64,000 bases of DNA, taken from Oscillospiraceae bacterium. Its GTDB lineage: Bacteria > Bacillota > Clostridia > Oscillospirales > Oscillospiraceae. Made by a program: the position numbers and the translations under genes. The DNA is taken from NCBI GenBank assembly GCA_017938625.1, contig JAGBBD010000006.1, positions 109,905 through 173,904 on the forward strand, in the 5' to 3' direction. Numbering within the stretch: the stretch's first letter is position 1; every line of letters starts with the position of its first letter. Under the pieces are notes generated by a model, which did no database searches, was not told where the DNA came from, and saw only the letters and a program-made list of their open reading frames with translations. Positions 9,330 to 17,490 of the stretch are shown here, one piece after another.

Positions 9330-9761
9330 ATGGACGCAACTGACCGCTCGATTTTAAAGTCGCTGGCACACAATGCCAGAACACCTGTCAAACAGTTGGC
9401 GCAGGAGGCATTTTTGTCCTCTCCTGCTGCGTCATCAAGAGTGGAGCGCCTTGAAAAAAAGGGCGTGATAAAGGGCTACCAAGCCATGCTGGACTATGAA
9501 GCACTTGGGTTTCATATTATGGCGTTTGTCAACGTTGCCATTGCCCCTGAGCGGCAGCCTGCCTTTGTGGAATATGTCAGCGGCTGTCCCAATGTGCTGG
9601 AGTGCCACCATATTACGGGGCTTTACAGCCTAATATTAAAGGTTGCATTCTGTACCACCAGAGATTTGGAAGCTTTCGTGGGTTATTTGCAAAAGTATGG
9701 AAAGACGGAAACACAAGTGGTATTTTCCACCTTGGTGGAGCCTCGTCAGATCGTAGAATAA
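9330..9761 (+). CDS. Lrp/AsnC-family transcription regulator
   Basis: A 143-residue feast/famine regulator: N-terminal helix-turn-helix (ATDRSILKSLAHNARTPVKQLA ... SSRVERLEKKGVIKGY) followed by the RAM ligand-binding domain (FHIMAFVNVAIAP ... HHITGLYSLILKV). ATG 9330 follows GGAGG at 9317-9321 with a normal spacer. It is divergent from aspA; an effector such as an amino acid is likely but not shown. Confidence 0.93.
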   Translation: MDATDRSILKSLAHNARTPVKQLAQEAFLSSPAASSRVERLEKKGVIKGYQAMLDYEALGFHIMAFVNVAIAPERQPAFVEYVSGCPNVLECHHITGLYSLILKVAFCTTRDLEAFVGYLQKYGKTETQVVFSTLVEPRQIVE

Positions 9762-9800
9762 AGAAACGGCACACGGATGATCCTGTGTGCCGTTTCTTTA
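9761..9800. terminator. Bidirectional terminator
   Basis: AAAGAAACGGCACAC / GTGTGCCGTTTCTTT stem with a short loop, between the convergent lrp-like and flavoprotein genes. It overlaps both 3' ends. Confidence 0.88.
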
Positions 9801-11390
9801 TAGACTTTTGATCACAGCTTCTGCGCAGATCATGCCGTCCACTGCGGCGGACATGATGCCGCCGGCGTAGCCTGCACCTTCGCCGCAGGGATAAAGGCCG
9901 CGAACAGCCGACTGTTTTTCTTCATCTCTTAAGATCTTCACCGGGGAAGAGCTTCTGGTCTCCGGCGCAGTCAACACAGCATCGGCAGAGGCAAAGCCGT
10001 CCAGTCTGCCATCAAGCAGAGGAAGTGCCTGCTCCAGAGTTTTGGTGATTTTTTCCGGCAGCACATCATGAAGATCGCACAAGGTGATGCCGGGACGATA
10101 GGTGGGCACGATGCTGCCGATCTTCTCAGACGGGCGATGTGCAAGGAAATCACCTACCAGCTGACCGGGCGCACGGTAGTTTTCGCCGCCTGCCCGGAAG
10201 GCTGCCTGCTCGATCCGGCGCTGCCAATACATACCGCCAAGGACAGATTTATCCGGGAAATCCTCCGGAGTCAAGGTAACAAGTAAAGCTGCGTTGGCGT
10301 TTTCCCCGTCGCGGGCAACGAGGCTCATACCGTTTGTGACAACACCGCCTTCTTCCGATGCCGCTGCCACGACCTGTCCTCCGGGACACATACAGAAAGT
10401 GTATGCAGAGCTGCCGTCGGGCAGATGCACATTGAGTTTATAATCGGCAGCGGGCAGGGAAGGAATGCCTGCAAAACCGCCGTATTGGCTCTTGTCGATC
10501 ATGGCTTGTTTATGCTCAATGCGCACACCCATGGAGAAGGGCTTGGGTTGCATGGGGATGTTCTGCTCATGCAGAGTCGTGAACGTATCGCGGGCGCTGT
10601 GGCCGATGGCAAGAATGACCTTGTCACAGGAAAGCAGCGTTTCCTGCCCATTTTGCATCACCCAAACACCGCAGATCTGGCCGTCGTTCAGCTCCAGTTT
10701 TGTCATCTGAGAATGGAACCGTACCTCGCCGCCAAGATGGATGATCTTTTCCCGGATGTTCTGCACTACAGTCAGCAAAACATCTGTGCCGACATGAGGT
10801 TTTGCATCAAACAAGATCTCACCGTGTGCGCCTGCATCTGCCAGCTGCTCCAAAACCCAGCGGCAGCGCTCGTTCTTTGTGCCGGTATTCAGCTTCCCAT
10901 CGGAAAATGTACCGGCACCGCCTTCCCCAAACTGCACATTGCATTGAGGATCCAGCGTTCCGTCCTTCCAGAACTTTTGCACCTTTTCGTGTCTTGTGGC
11001 AGCATCTGCGCCGCGTTCAAGAACGATAGGCCGCTGACCTGCCATGGCAAGCACAAGGGCAGCGAACATTCCTGCAGGGCCGAAGCCGACCACGACAGGG
11101 CGCTGCTTTGCCTCATGCTGCGGCAGAGGAACTTCATAAACATAGTCCGCTGCGGCGCTGACCTTGGGATCCCGGATGCGCTTGAGGAGCTTGTCCTCAC
11201 GTCCTTTGATCTCCACATCCACGGTGTAAATGATGCGCACATCGTGTTTTTTTCTGGCATCGATGGACTTTTTACGAATGTGAAGCTGCTTGATCTCATG
11301 TTCTTTGATATTCAATTGTCTGGTCGTTAGTTGAATCAGACGGTTTAAGTTATCATTAGGGGTCAAAGAAAGATCTCTGATCCGAATCAT
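9798..11390 (-). CDS. FAD-dependent dehydrogenase (COG2509 type)
   Basis: A 530-residue flavoprotein with a basic N-terminal domain, then a Rossmann FAD-binding motif (VVVGFGPAGMFAAL, about residue 96) and CNVQFGEGGAGTFSDGKLNTG, typical of COG2509 dehydrogenases. It ends with a GEGAGYAGGIMSAAVDG FAD-contact segment. The start at 11390 overlaps the stop of the upstream flavoprotein (ATGA), so the two are translationally coupled. The substrate is unknown for the family. Confidence 0.9.
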   Translation of the reverse strand: MIRIRDLSLTPNDNLNRLIQLTTRQLNIKEHEIKQLHIRKKSIDARKKHDVRIIYTVDVEIKGREDKLLKRIRDPKVSAAADYVYEVPLPQHEAKQRPVVVGFGPAGMFAALVLAMAGQRPIVLERGADAATRHEKVQKFWKDGTLDPQCNVQFGEGGAGTFSDGKLNTGTKNERCRWVLEQLADAGAHGEILFDAKPHVGTDVLLTVVQNIREKIIHLGGEVRFHSQMTKLELNDGQICGVWVMQNGQETLLSCDKVILAIGHSARDTFTTLHEQNIPMQPKPFSMGVRIEHKQAMIDKSQYGGFAGIPSLPAADYKLNVHLPDGSSAYTFCMCPGGQVVAAASEEGGVVTNGMSLVARDGENANAALLVTLTPEDFPDKSVLGGMYWQRRIEQAAFRAGGENYRAPGQLVGDFLAHRPSEKIGSIVPTYRPGITLCDLHDVLPEKITKTLEQALPLLDGRLDGFASADAVLTAPETRSSSPVKILRDEEKQSAVRGLYPCGEGAGYAGGIMSAAVDGMICAEAVIKSL

Positions 11391-12592
11391 ATTTTGTTTC
11401 CTCCAAGTTTTCCTGCAAGTCTGCCGGAGCTCCATGCCCACTGCAGATTGTAGCCACCGCAGTCGCCGTCGATATCCAGCACTTCCCCGGTGGCAAAGAG
11501 TCCGGGATTGCGTCTGCTTTCCAGGGTGTCGGGGCGGAATTCCGAGGTGGGAACGCCGCCTGCTGTGACCTGTGCCTGTTCTAAGCCCATCGTCCCTGTG
11601 ATAGTCAGAGGGAAGAACTTGATCAAATGGGCGACCTTTTTGCAGTCTGCAGCAGATGCTGGCAGAGAAAGCTCCAGCCCTAAATACTGCAGAACGACTC
11701 TTCCCAATCGGTTGTGGAGTACACCGGTCAGAAAATCCTCCAACGGTGCCTCCGGCGCACCGGATTGCTTTTGCAGCAGGAAATCACACAGCTCTTCTTC
11801 CTGCATAGGCTGCAGCAGATCCAGCAGCAGAAGAAGATCTTTGCGGTCAGAAGCATATCTGGAGATCTCAAATACGGCAGGGCCGCTGATGCCGAAATCC
11901 GTAAACTGCACCTCTCCCCGGTTTTCCAGAAGGGTGGTGCCGTTTTGTTTCAGCGTCAGCTTTGCATCGGCACGTACGCCTTTGAGAGAACGGGTGAATG
12001 ATGTGTCTGTCTTTAGCTGTACCAAAGAGGGGGAAAGGGAAGTGCAGCTGTGCCCCATGGAAGCAAGAAGACGGTATCCAAAGTCTGTTCCACCCAGTTT
12101 GCTTCCCGCAGCGCCGCCGCAGGCAACGATCAGCTTGTCGCAGTAGAAGCTTTCTTCCGCAGTCTTTACCGTATATCCCCGTGCTTTTTTGCCGATAGAA
12201 ATAACTTCACGGCTGCACAGCACTTGCACACCGTGCCGCTCCAAAGCAAATCGAAGAACATCCACCACACTGTTGGCTTGATCGGAGAAGGGATAGACCT
12301 TACCGGAGTCTTCCGTCACAGTCAAAAGACCGAGGGATTTGAAATAAGTCAGCGTATCATCCACACCGAAGCGCTCCAATGCAAATCTTACAAATCCGGG
12401 ATCTTCTCCATGATAGTGAGATACATCTGCATGGATGTTGGACAGATTGCACCGACCGTTTCCGGTTGCCAGAAGCTTTCGGCCCACTCGGTTCTGCCGC
12501 TCCAGCAGGGTGACGGTATTGTTGGGATCTTCCGCAGCGGTCAGTGCCGCCATCATTCCGCTGGCACCGCCGCCGATGACGAGAACTTTCAT
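11387..12592 (-). CDS. HI0933-like NAD(P)/FAD-dependent oxidoreductase (YhiN/BaiN family)
   Basis: A 401-residue flavoprotein: Rossmann fold GGGASGMMAA at residues 7-16, then NRVGRKLLATGNGRCNLSN, which is diagnostic of the HI0933 family, and the C-terminal GEVLDIDGDCGGYNLQWAWSSG. Some family members reduce bile-acid intermediates (BaiN), but nothing here points to that pathway. First gene of a two-gene operon. Confidence 0.92.
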   Translation of the reverse strand: MKVLVIGGGASGMMAALTAAEDPNNTVTLLERQNRVGRKLLATGNGRCNLSNIHADVSHYHGEDPGFVRFALERFGVDDTLTYFKSLGLLTVTEDSGKVYPFSDQANSVVDVLRFALERHGVQVLCSREVISIGKKARGYTVKTAEESFYCDKLIVACGGAAGSKLGGTDFGYRLLASMGHSCTSLSPSLVQLKTDTSFTRSLKGVRADAKLTLKQNGTTLLENRGEVQFTDFGISGPAVFEISRYASDRKDLLLLLDLLQPMQEEELCDFLLQKQSGAPEAPLEDFLTGVLHNRLGRVVLQYLGLELSLPASAADCKKVAHLIKFFPLTITGTMGLEQAQVTAGGVPTSEFRPDTLESRRNPGLFATGEVLDIDGDCGGYNLQWAWSSGRLAGKLGGNKI

Positions 12593-12617
12593 CTAAACAC
12601 CTCCGATCATTCTGTAT

Positions 12618-12646
12618 ATTATAATACATTTGCGCTGTGTGCACAA
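12618..12646 (-). promoter_or_regulatory. Promoter of the two-flavoprotein operon
   Basis: Reading leftward: TTGTGC (12646-12641), a 17-nt spacer, TATAAT (12623-12618), about 25 nt before the ATG at 12592. Confidence 0.6.
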
Positions 12647-12652
12647 GAAGCA

Positions 12653-12680
12653 TTGCATTTTTAAAATTTTGTGGTAAAAT
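12653..12680 (+). promoter_or_regulatory. Promoter of ylmH-like gene, placed for a leaderless mRNA
   Basis: TTGCAT 12653-12658, a 16-nt spacer, TAAAAT 12675-12680. The ATG begins only 7 nt after the -10 box, and no ribosome-binding site precedes it. Confidence 0.55.
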
Positions 12681-12687
12681 CTAACCC

Positions 12688-13470
12688 ATGGATAAACAAA
12701 AATGTATTGCAAAAGTGGCACAGTCGGAAGAAGACCGCATATTATTTGCCCGTGTATTTGATAGAATTGTCGGAGCCGAGCAGAAGAATATTCCGGGCTT
12801 TACCCATTTTCTTTCCCCGCGGGAGCAGGTGTTGACAAAGCAGATGCTGGCGCCCATGGAACCGATCTTCTATGGTGGTGCGTTGCAGGCAGAGCGTGCG
12901 ATTTGCTGCTTCCTGCCGGACTATCTGGACGAAAGCTGCCTGCGGGAAGAAGCCCCCATTGCTGCTGTCCGTGCAGAATTCTTTGAAAAAGATGTGCTGA
13001 CTCATCGTGATTTCCTGGGCGGTCTTATGGGCATAGGCATCAAGCGGGAAACTGTGGGAGATATCTACGTAGGTAGGGGTCAATGTGACTTCTTTCTCCT
13101 GCGTGAGATCCTGCCCTATGTGCTGGATAACTTCCTTTCGGCAGGCCGTACCAAGCTTCATCTGGAGCAGATCTCTCTTGATGAGGTACAGCTTCCCGAG
13201 ATCACCGTCAAGCAGATCAAAGACACGGTGTCTTCTCTGCGATTGGACAGCATTGCAGGCTCCGGTTTTGGTCTTGCACGGGGGAAAGCCTGTGATCTGA
13301 TCGCTGCTGGCAAAGTGTCTGTCAATGATCTGCCCTGCATGAAGGCGGATAAGCTTTTGCAGGAAGGGGATAAAGTCTCCGCCAGAGGTTTTGGCAAGCT
13401 GGTATTGACTCAGGTCGGCGGCAGAACGAAAAAAGACAGAATCTCTATTATCATAGAACGTTATCAATAG
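12688..13470 (+). CDS. ylmH: YlmH-type S4-domain RNA-binding protein
   Basis: A 260-residue protein of the YlmH family, associated in Firmicutes with cell division and stalled-ribosome rescue. The N-terminal region has TDFLSPREQ-like FTHFLSPREQ and GALMGLGI-like GGLMGIGIKRETVGDI. The C-terminal S4 RNA-binding domain spans about residues 180-245 (LRLDSIAGSGFGLARGKA ... GKVSVND). ATG 12688 lacks a ribosome-binding site and abuts the promoter. DUF896 follows 9 nt after the stop with its own GGAG. Confidence 0.88.
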   Translation: MDKQKCIAKVAQSEEDRILFARVFDRIVGAEQKNIPGFTHFLSPREQVLTKQMLAPMEPIFYGGALQAERAICCFLPDYLDESCLREEAPIAAVRAEFFEKDVLTHRDFLGGLMGIGIKRETVGDIYVGRGQCDFFLLREILPYVLDNFLSAGRTKLHLEQISLDEVQLPEITVKQIKDTVSSLRLDSIAGSGFGLARGKACDLIAAGKVSVNDLPCMKADKLLQEGDKVSARGFGKLVLTQVGGRTKKDRISIIIERYQ

Positions 13471-13478
13471 GAGTTATT

Positions 13479-13682
13479 ATGGAACAGTATAAGATCGACC
13501 GTATCAATGCGCTTGCGAAGAGGTCCAAAGCAGAAGGACTGACGGAAGAAGAGAAGCAGGAACAGGCAGTTCTGCGCCGTGAGTATATCGACGCAGTCAA
13601 GGCGAGCCTGTGCGCCAATCTGGACAACACCTATGTGGTGGATCAAAAAGGCAATAAGCGAAAGCTTGGCAAGAAAGACTGA
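13479..13682 (+). CDS. DUF896 (YnzC-like) small protein
   Basis: A 67-residue helical protein; KIDRINALAKRSKAEGLTEEE and LRREYIDAVKASL are the family core. Members include Bacillus YnzC, linked to the SOS operon; here it sits behind ylmH. Function is not established. Confidence 0.9.
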   Translation: MEQYKIDRINALAKRSKAEGLTEEEKQEQAVLRREYIDAVKASLCANLDNTYVVDQKGNKRKLGKKD

Positions 13683-13711
13683 AAGAGAGAGGACTTGAGT
13701 CCTCTCTCTTT
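13682..13711. terminator. Bidirectional terminator
   Basis: AAAGAGAGAGGACT / AGTCCTCTCTCTTT hairpin followed by T-run, between DUF896 and the convergent phosphotriesterase-like gene. Confidence 0.88.
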
Positions 13712-14743
13712 TTATGCCTCCATGGTGAAAACTCTGGCTGGGTTTTCAATACTGATATGGTTTAAAACATCCTGTGTGTAGCCGTTGGCAAGCATCAAGG
13801 GCCAGACGTCACGCTGCAGGTGTGCATAGCCATAACCACCAAATTGACGCAGCATGGTCTTGTAGACTGTGTCATGGGAGAACAGAAGTTTGTCCAGGTT
13901 TCCGCGTTCGATCTGCTCCAATACCGAGAAAATACGATCCTTGTCTGTGGGCAGGAACAGGGTTTTGCCCAGTACGCCGTCAAGACCAAAGAAGTCAAAG
14001 GAAATATAAGCACCTGCCTTTGCCATGGCGTCGATATAATCATGGTCGGGCAGCAGGGGGTCACAGTGGCACATGACAGTGCGGCTCAAATCGCCGCCAT
14101 TGGCTGTCAGCACTTCAAAAATCTCCTGAGACTGATGCTCGATGCCGGGCTGATGGATCAAAATGGCAGCGCCGGTCTGCTTTTGGGCAATGGCAGCAGC
14201 CGCAAGGCTTTCGCGGTCTGCATCAGCGTGAATGCTCTCCACACCGACCTTGATAAAACCGGCTTTCACATCAGTACCCTCAAAGCCTTCCTGCAGATCG
14301 TGCAGGATGTGCTCTGCTTTTTGAAAGCGGTCAAGTTTGTTTTCTTTGTCTGTCAGAGAATTGTGGCAGTAATAGCCTGTGCCGAGGACAACATGAACAC
14401 CGGAGCGCCGGGAAGCTTCCTTTGCTTTTGCGGCATCGGGATGGATGCCGCGCACGGTGCAGTCGCAGATCGTTCTGCCACCGGCTTCGCGGAACCACTC
14501 TAGCTCACGTACAGCAACTTCAATATCCTGCTGCGTGATATTGTGGGTGTAGTGCTGGAATTTGGCGCGGATCTGACTTAAATTTTCCAAACAGATCTTC
14601 CGGTTTCTCGGATCATCGGGATCGTTTTCGTCCAGATCCTTGGGAAGATAGACCTTCAAATCCCAGAAAATATGCTCATGGGGCAGAGTAAATCCCATCT
14701 CTTCCGGGGAAATGGGACCGCAAACAGTTTGCACATACTTCAT
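13712..14743 (-). CDS. Phosphotriesterase-family metal-dependent hydrolase
   Basis: A 343-residue TIM-barrel amidohydrolase. Visible metal ligands are the HxH pair in LPHEHIFWD, the bridging Lys in GFIKVGVE, His in ILIHQPG and MCHCDP, and Asp in FSHDTV. Members include lactonases and true phosphotriesterases, so the substrate is open. I chose ATG 14743 for its spacing from GGAG; this site overlaps the stop of the upstream DUF1294 gene, suggesting coupling. Confidence 0.9.
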   Translation of the reverse strand: MKYVQTVCGPISPEEMGFTLPHEHIFWDLKVYLPKDLDENDPDDPRNRKICLENLSQIRAKFQHYTHNITQQDIEVAVRELEWFREAGGRTICDCTVRGIHPDAAKAKEASRRSGVHVVLGTGYYCHNSLTDKENKLDRFQKAEHILHDLQEGFEGTDVKAGFIKVGVESIHADADRESLAAAAIAQKQTGAAILIHQPGIEHQSQEIFEVLTANGGDLSRTVMCHCDPLLPDHDYIDAMAKAGAYISFDFFGLDGVLGKTLFLPTDKDRIFSVLEQIERGNLDKLLFSHDTVYKTMLRQFGGYGYAHLQRDVWPLMLANGYTQDVLNHISIENPARVFTMEA

Positions 14744-14748
14744 GTTTG

Positions 14749-15009
14749 TCATCTCCAAAGCAAGAATAGTAGAAGCAGGTGTAAGATCAAAATTGCAGGC
14801 AGCCCCAGATAAAACTGGGGATGCTTTGTTTTGTGCCTGCAAATACGCATCCCCAGCAGCGCACCTGCGCTGCCGCCGAGGATCGCCATACCCATCAGCG
14901 CCGCCTCAGGGATTCTGTGTTTATGTCGTATGGCTTTTCTTTTATCAGCCAGCATAAGAATAAAGGCAGCCGCATTCATTATTAACAGGTAGTACCACAG
15001 GTATTGCAT
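14749..15009 (-). CDS. DUF1294 small membrane protein
   Basis: An 86-residue protein with an N-terminal TM segment, then the family core DKRKAIRHKHRIPEAALMGMAILGGSAGALLGM and a C-terminal hydrophobic helix. Function unknown. Its start is only 21 nt from the divergent lipoprotein start, and both use halves of one palindromic ribosome-binding site. Confidence 0.88.
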   Translation of the reverse strand: MQYLWYYLLIMNAAAFILMLADKRKAIRHKHRIPEAALMGMAILGGSAGALLGMRICRHKTKHPQFYLGLPAILILHLLLLFLLWR

Positions 15010-15030
15010 ATCGTCCTCCGGAGGTGTTTT
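15010..15030. promoter_or_regulatory. Shared palindromic ribosome-binding site for two divergent genes
   Basis: CCTCCGGAGG at 15015-15024 gives GGAGG 5-6 nt before the start codon of each divergent gene. The gap has no room for either promoter. Confidence 0.85.
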
Positions 15031-15546
15031 ATGAAAAAACTGATAACATTGTCGCTGGTTTTTCTCGTGCTGACAGGCTGTGCCCGGCCTGTGTGGGAAA
15101 CTGTTTCCGATACAGTCCCGGATGTGCCTGTCGTTGCCTGGCAAGAGAAAGCGTACAACATTGAACTGGGATTGCCGCAGGGCGTGGAGCTTCTGAACAG
15201 CAATGCCGGGTGGTCACTCTATACCGATGAGCAGGGACAGCTGCAGATCGAAACGGGAACATTTCTGGCGGCAGATCTTGCCGATGCGGTAAAGACGATC
15301 TCCGGCTACGATGAGCAGGAACTCAATATCCTGCAAACAGAGCGCTTCGGCTTACCGGAATACCAGTTCGCCTGGGTAAGTGCCTCCAAAGAGGGGAGCA
15401 GAGTTTGCCGTGCCGATCTTGTTATGAATGGCAGCGACTGTTATGCGGTAGTTTGCAGCACACCGGAGCAAGCGGGAAATACATTTGCAGATGAAGTGCG
15501 TCAAACCATTTCGACCTTTGGCTTGTATATGGATGAGGGTGTGTAG
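15031..15546 (+). CDS. Putative lipoprotein of unknown function
   Basis: A 171-residue protein with a lipoprotein signal peptide (MKKLITLSLVFLVLTGC, lipobox LTGC, acylated Cys17), so it is likely anchored outside the membrane. The mature part is a compact alpha/beta domain with no motif I recognise. ATG 15031 has GGAGG 6 nt upstream. Divergent from DUF1294. Confidence 0.85.
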   Translation: MKKLITLSLVFLVLTGCARPVWETVSDTVPDVPVVAWQEKAYNIELGLPQGVELLNSNAGWSLYTDEQGQLQIETGTFLAADLADAVKTISGYDEQELNILQTERFGLPEYQFAWVSASKEGSRVCRADLVMNGSDCYAVVCSTPEQAGNTFADEVRQTISTFGLYMDEGV

Positions 15547-15561
15547 ACAACGGAAAATCGC

Positions 15562-16032
15562 TCAATCAAACAGATAGAATTCTTTTTTGAGTTTTTCCAA
15601 AAGAGCCTCGCAGCCTGCTGTCACATCATTCCAAGTGTCCTGGAAATTTCCGGTGTACCATGGGTCAGATACATCGCGCCGCACACCGCACCAATCCAGC
15701 AGCAAGGAAAACTTCCCATCACGGTCTCCGCCGCAGATTCTGTTCATATTCCGCAGATTGGCGCTATCCATGCCGATCAAATGATCGTAATGCACATAAT
15801 CGCCCTTTTCCAGAAGTCTTGCCGTCTTTCCGGAACTGGAAATGCCGTGCTCTGCCATGATTCTTCTGGCAGGCGGATATACAGGGCTGCCGATCTCATC
15901 GTAATGTGTAGCAGCCGATGCGATCTCAAATTGATCCTGCAGCTTTGCCTTTCTGACCATATCTTTTAAAACAAACTCTGCCATAGGGCTTCTGCAAATA
16001 TTGCCGTGGCAGACAAACAGTATTTTGATCAC
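15562..16032 (-). CDS. Low-molecular-weight protein-tyrosine phosphatase
   Basis: A 156-residue cysteine phosphatase. The P-loop CHGNICRS (Cys8 nucleophile, Arg14) is at the N-terminus and the general-acid loop SDPWYTGNF follows near residue 130. It could act on phosphotyrosine or phosphoarginine; the family includes both. It is the last host gene before the prophage. Confidence 0.95.
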   Translation of the reverse strand: MIKILFVCHGNICRSPMAEFVLKDMVRKAKLQDQFEIASAATHYDEIGSPVYPPARRIMAEHGISSSGKTARLLEKGDYVHYDHLIGMDSANLRNMNRICGGDRDGKFSLLLDWCGVRRDVSDPWYTGNFQDTWNDVTAGCEALLEKLKKEFYLFD

Positions 16033-16152
16033 AGTACACGCTCCAATTTTGTTTTTGTTATTTTAACATAAAGACAGTTTCATTTCCACCGTATAATCCG
16101 TATACAAACAAAAATTGTTTGCAACAAGATCTATCCATGGATTGCCACAAAA

Positions 16153-16189
16153 AAGAAAATCGACAAGCTTCAAGCTTGTCGATTTTCTT
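16153..16189 (-). terminator. Original terminator of the tRNA-Ser(GCT) gene, now 40 kb away
   Basis: 18-bp perfect arms (16153-16170 and 16172-16189) with a 1-nt centre, followed leftward by a T-run. It directly abuts the attachment repeat, exactly where the terminator of the leftward tRNA gene would lie before prophage insertion. The rest of the 16033-16150 gap holds no gene I can support. Confidence 0.75.
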
Positions 16190-16215
16190 GGCGGAGTGGG
16201 AGGGATTTGAACCCT
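16188..16215. repeat. Prophage attachment site distal to the tRNA (28-bp direct repeat, copy 1)
   Basis: 28 bp, beginning TTGGCGGAGTGGGAGGG and ending TTTGAACCCT, identical to 56787-56814 inside the tRNA-Ser(GCT) 3' end. Homology stops at the next base. Confidence 0.93.
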
Positions 16216-16262
16216 TGTAACAAGTTCTATAGCCATTGAGAATAGGGAATTAGCGGAGCGCG

Positions 16263-16285
16263 TTGCCAATTTCATTGCCATTTTT
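16263..16285. repeat. Candidate integrase arm-binding sites, left end
   Basis: Two tandem TTGCCA sites (TTGCCAATTT at 16263, TTGCCATTTTT at 16275), overlapping the integrase stop. The same decamer occurs three times at the right end (56602-56643). Confidence 0.5.
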
Positions 16286-17366
16286 ATTTTGCTTTTGGGA
16301 GACCGCCGGTGGTGATGCGGTATTTCCGGAGAGGCTTCTTTGCTTTTTGAGGATCCATCATGCCGGTGAAGTAAGTGTCCATCTTTGCTGCGACCTGCTG
16401 TCTGCCTGCGTCCATGGTGTGCGTATAGACCTGATGCATGACTTTGGTGGATGCCCAGCCGCCGCGGTCCATGGCATACTTGGGATCGATATTCAGCAGA
16501 GCCATGACGGAACTGTTCTGGTGGCGCATACGGTGGAAACCATAGCAGGGAACACCGGCAGCCTTGCAGACTTTGTCGAGCCGCCGCCATGCTGTCTGGG
16601 AGCAGACGGTCACTATGTGGTCGCCGCTTCTTTCACGTGCCTCGATCAGATGCAGGATATAGTCCGGGCAAATGATGGAGCGGGTGGACTTCGCTGTTTT
16701 TGTTCCCTTTGAAACGCGTTTATTGTTTTCATCCGGGACGAGCGCTTCCTGGACATGGATCACGCCTTTGCTCAGATCTACGGCATCCCACCGAAGCCCT
16801 GCGATCTCAGACCAGCGCAGGCCGAGCCAAAGAGCCAGCAGGGCTTCCAGTTCGATATTGCTGCCCTGCAGAGCGTGGAGCAGCTGCATGAGTTCCAAAT
16901 CGGTGTAGATGGATTTTTCTTTTTGGGGATCTTCGCCAAGGGTCAGCTTGCCGATTCTGATATCATGATATCCAAGAACGCCGGTCACAAGACCAAGGGC
17001 ATTGCCGATGGTTTTCCAGCCGACTTCTTTGGCATCGGCGTTGACGGCCCTTTGGACAGTTTGTGTTGTGATTTTGGCAAGTGGCATGTCCATGAGGTCC
17101 TGCAGCCTGTTGCGTTGGATGGTGCGGTATCCTCTGATGGTTGATGGGGAAAGGATCTCACTGCGATCCTCTATGTAGCGATCAATGGCTTTGGATAGCG
17201 TGATATTTTCCGGGCGGTTAGCGTTCTGCAGACCTGCCTTGACTGCCATGGCAGCGGCAACGGCAGCTTTCTCGGTGGAGCGGGTGATGGGCACATCCTG
17301 CCCATCCACTCGCACCCGGCAAAACCATTGTCCGCTGGGCAGCTTTCGCGCTTTTGGAATTTTCAT
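16284..17366 (-). CDS. int: Prophage tyrosine-type integrase
   Basis: 360-residue tyrosine recombinase that catalyses integration and excision at the tRNA-Ser site. N-terminal AP2-like arm-binding region (GQWFCRVRVDGQ), core-binding SAM-like domain (about 55-140), and catalytic domain with R184 (GLRWSEIAGLRW), H278-x-x-R281 (HRMRH), W304 in the usual His position, and nucleophile Y314 (VYTHTM). It lies next to its attachment site and is transcribed toward it. Confidence 0.95.
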   Translation of the reverse strand: MKIPKARKLPSGQWFCRVRVDGQDVPITRSTEKAAVAAAMAVKAGLQNANRPENITLSKAIDRYIEDRSEILSPSTIRGYRTIQRNRLQDLMDMPLAKITTQTVQRAVNADAKEVGWKTIGNALGLVTGVLGYHDIRIGKLTLGEDPQKEKSIYTDLELMQLLHALQGSNIELEALLALWLGLRWSEIAGLRWDAVDLSKGVIHVQEALVPDENNKRVSKGTKTAKSTRSIICPDYILHLIEARERSGDHIVTVCSQTAWRRLDKVCKAAGVPCYGFHRMRHQNSSVMALLNIDPKYAMDRGGWASTKVMHQVYTHTMDAGRQQVAAKMDTYFTGMMDPQKAKKPLRKYRITTGGLPKAK

Positions 17367-17452
17367 ATTGACCTCCTTGATTTTCGGAGGGGGCTATGCT
17401 ACCATAAATGGGTAGACTGACCCCTTGATTTGTGTCTGTGGTTTTGTCTATT

Positions 17453-17488
17453 GCCGCTTTGGTGTTGCAGCACCGAAGCGGCGTTTTT
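17453..17488 (+). terminator. Rightward hairpin terminator in the integrase/repressor gap
   Basis: GCCGCTTTGGTG / CACCGAAGCGGC stem followed by TTTTT on the plus strand. Both flanking genes run leftward, so this would stop antisense transcription. The gap 17367-17490 otherwise holds only a ribosome-binding site and a short inverted repeat. Confidence 0.55.
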
Positions 17489-17490
17489 AT

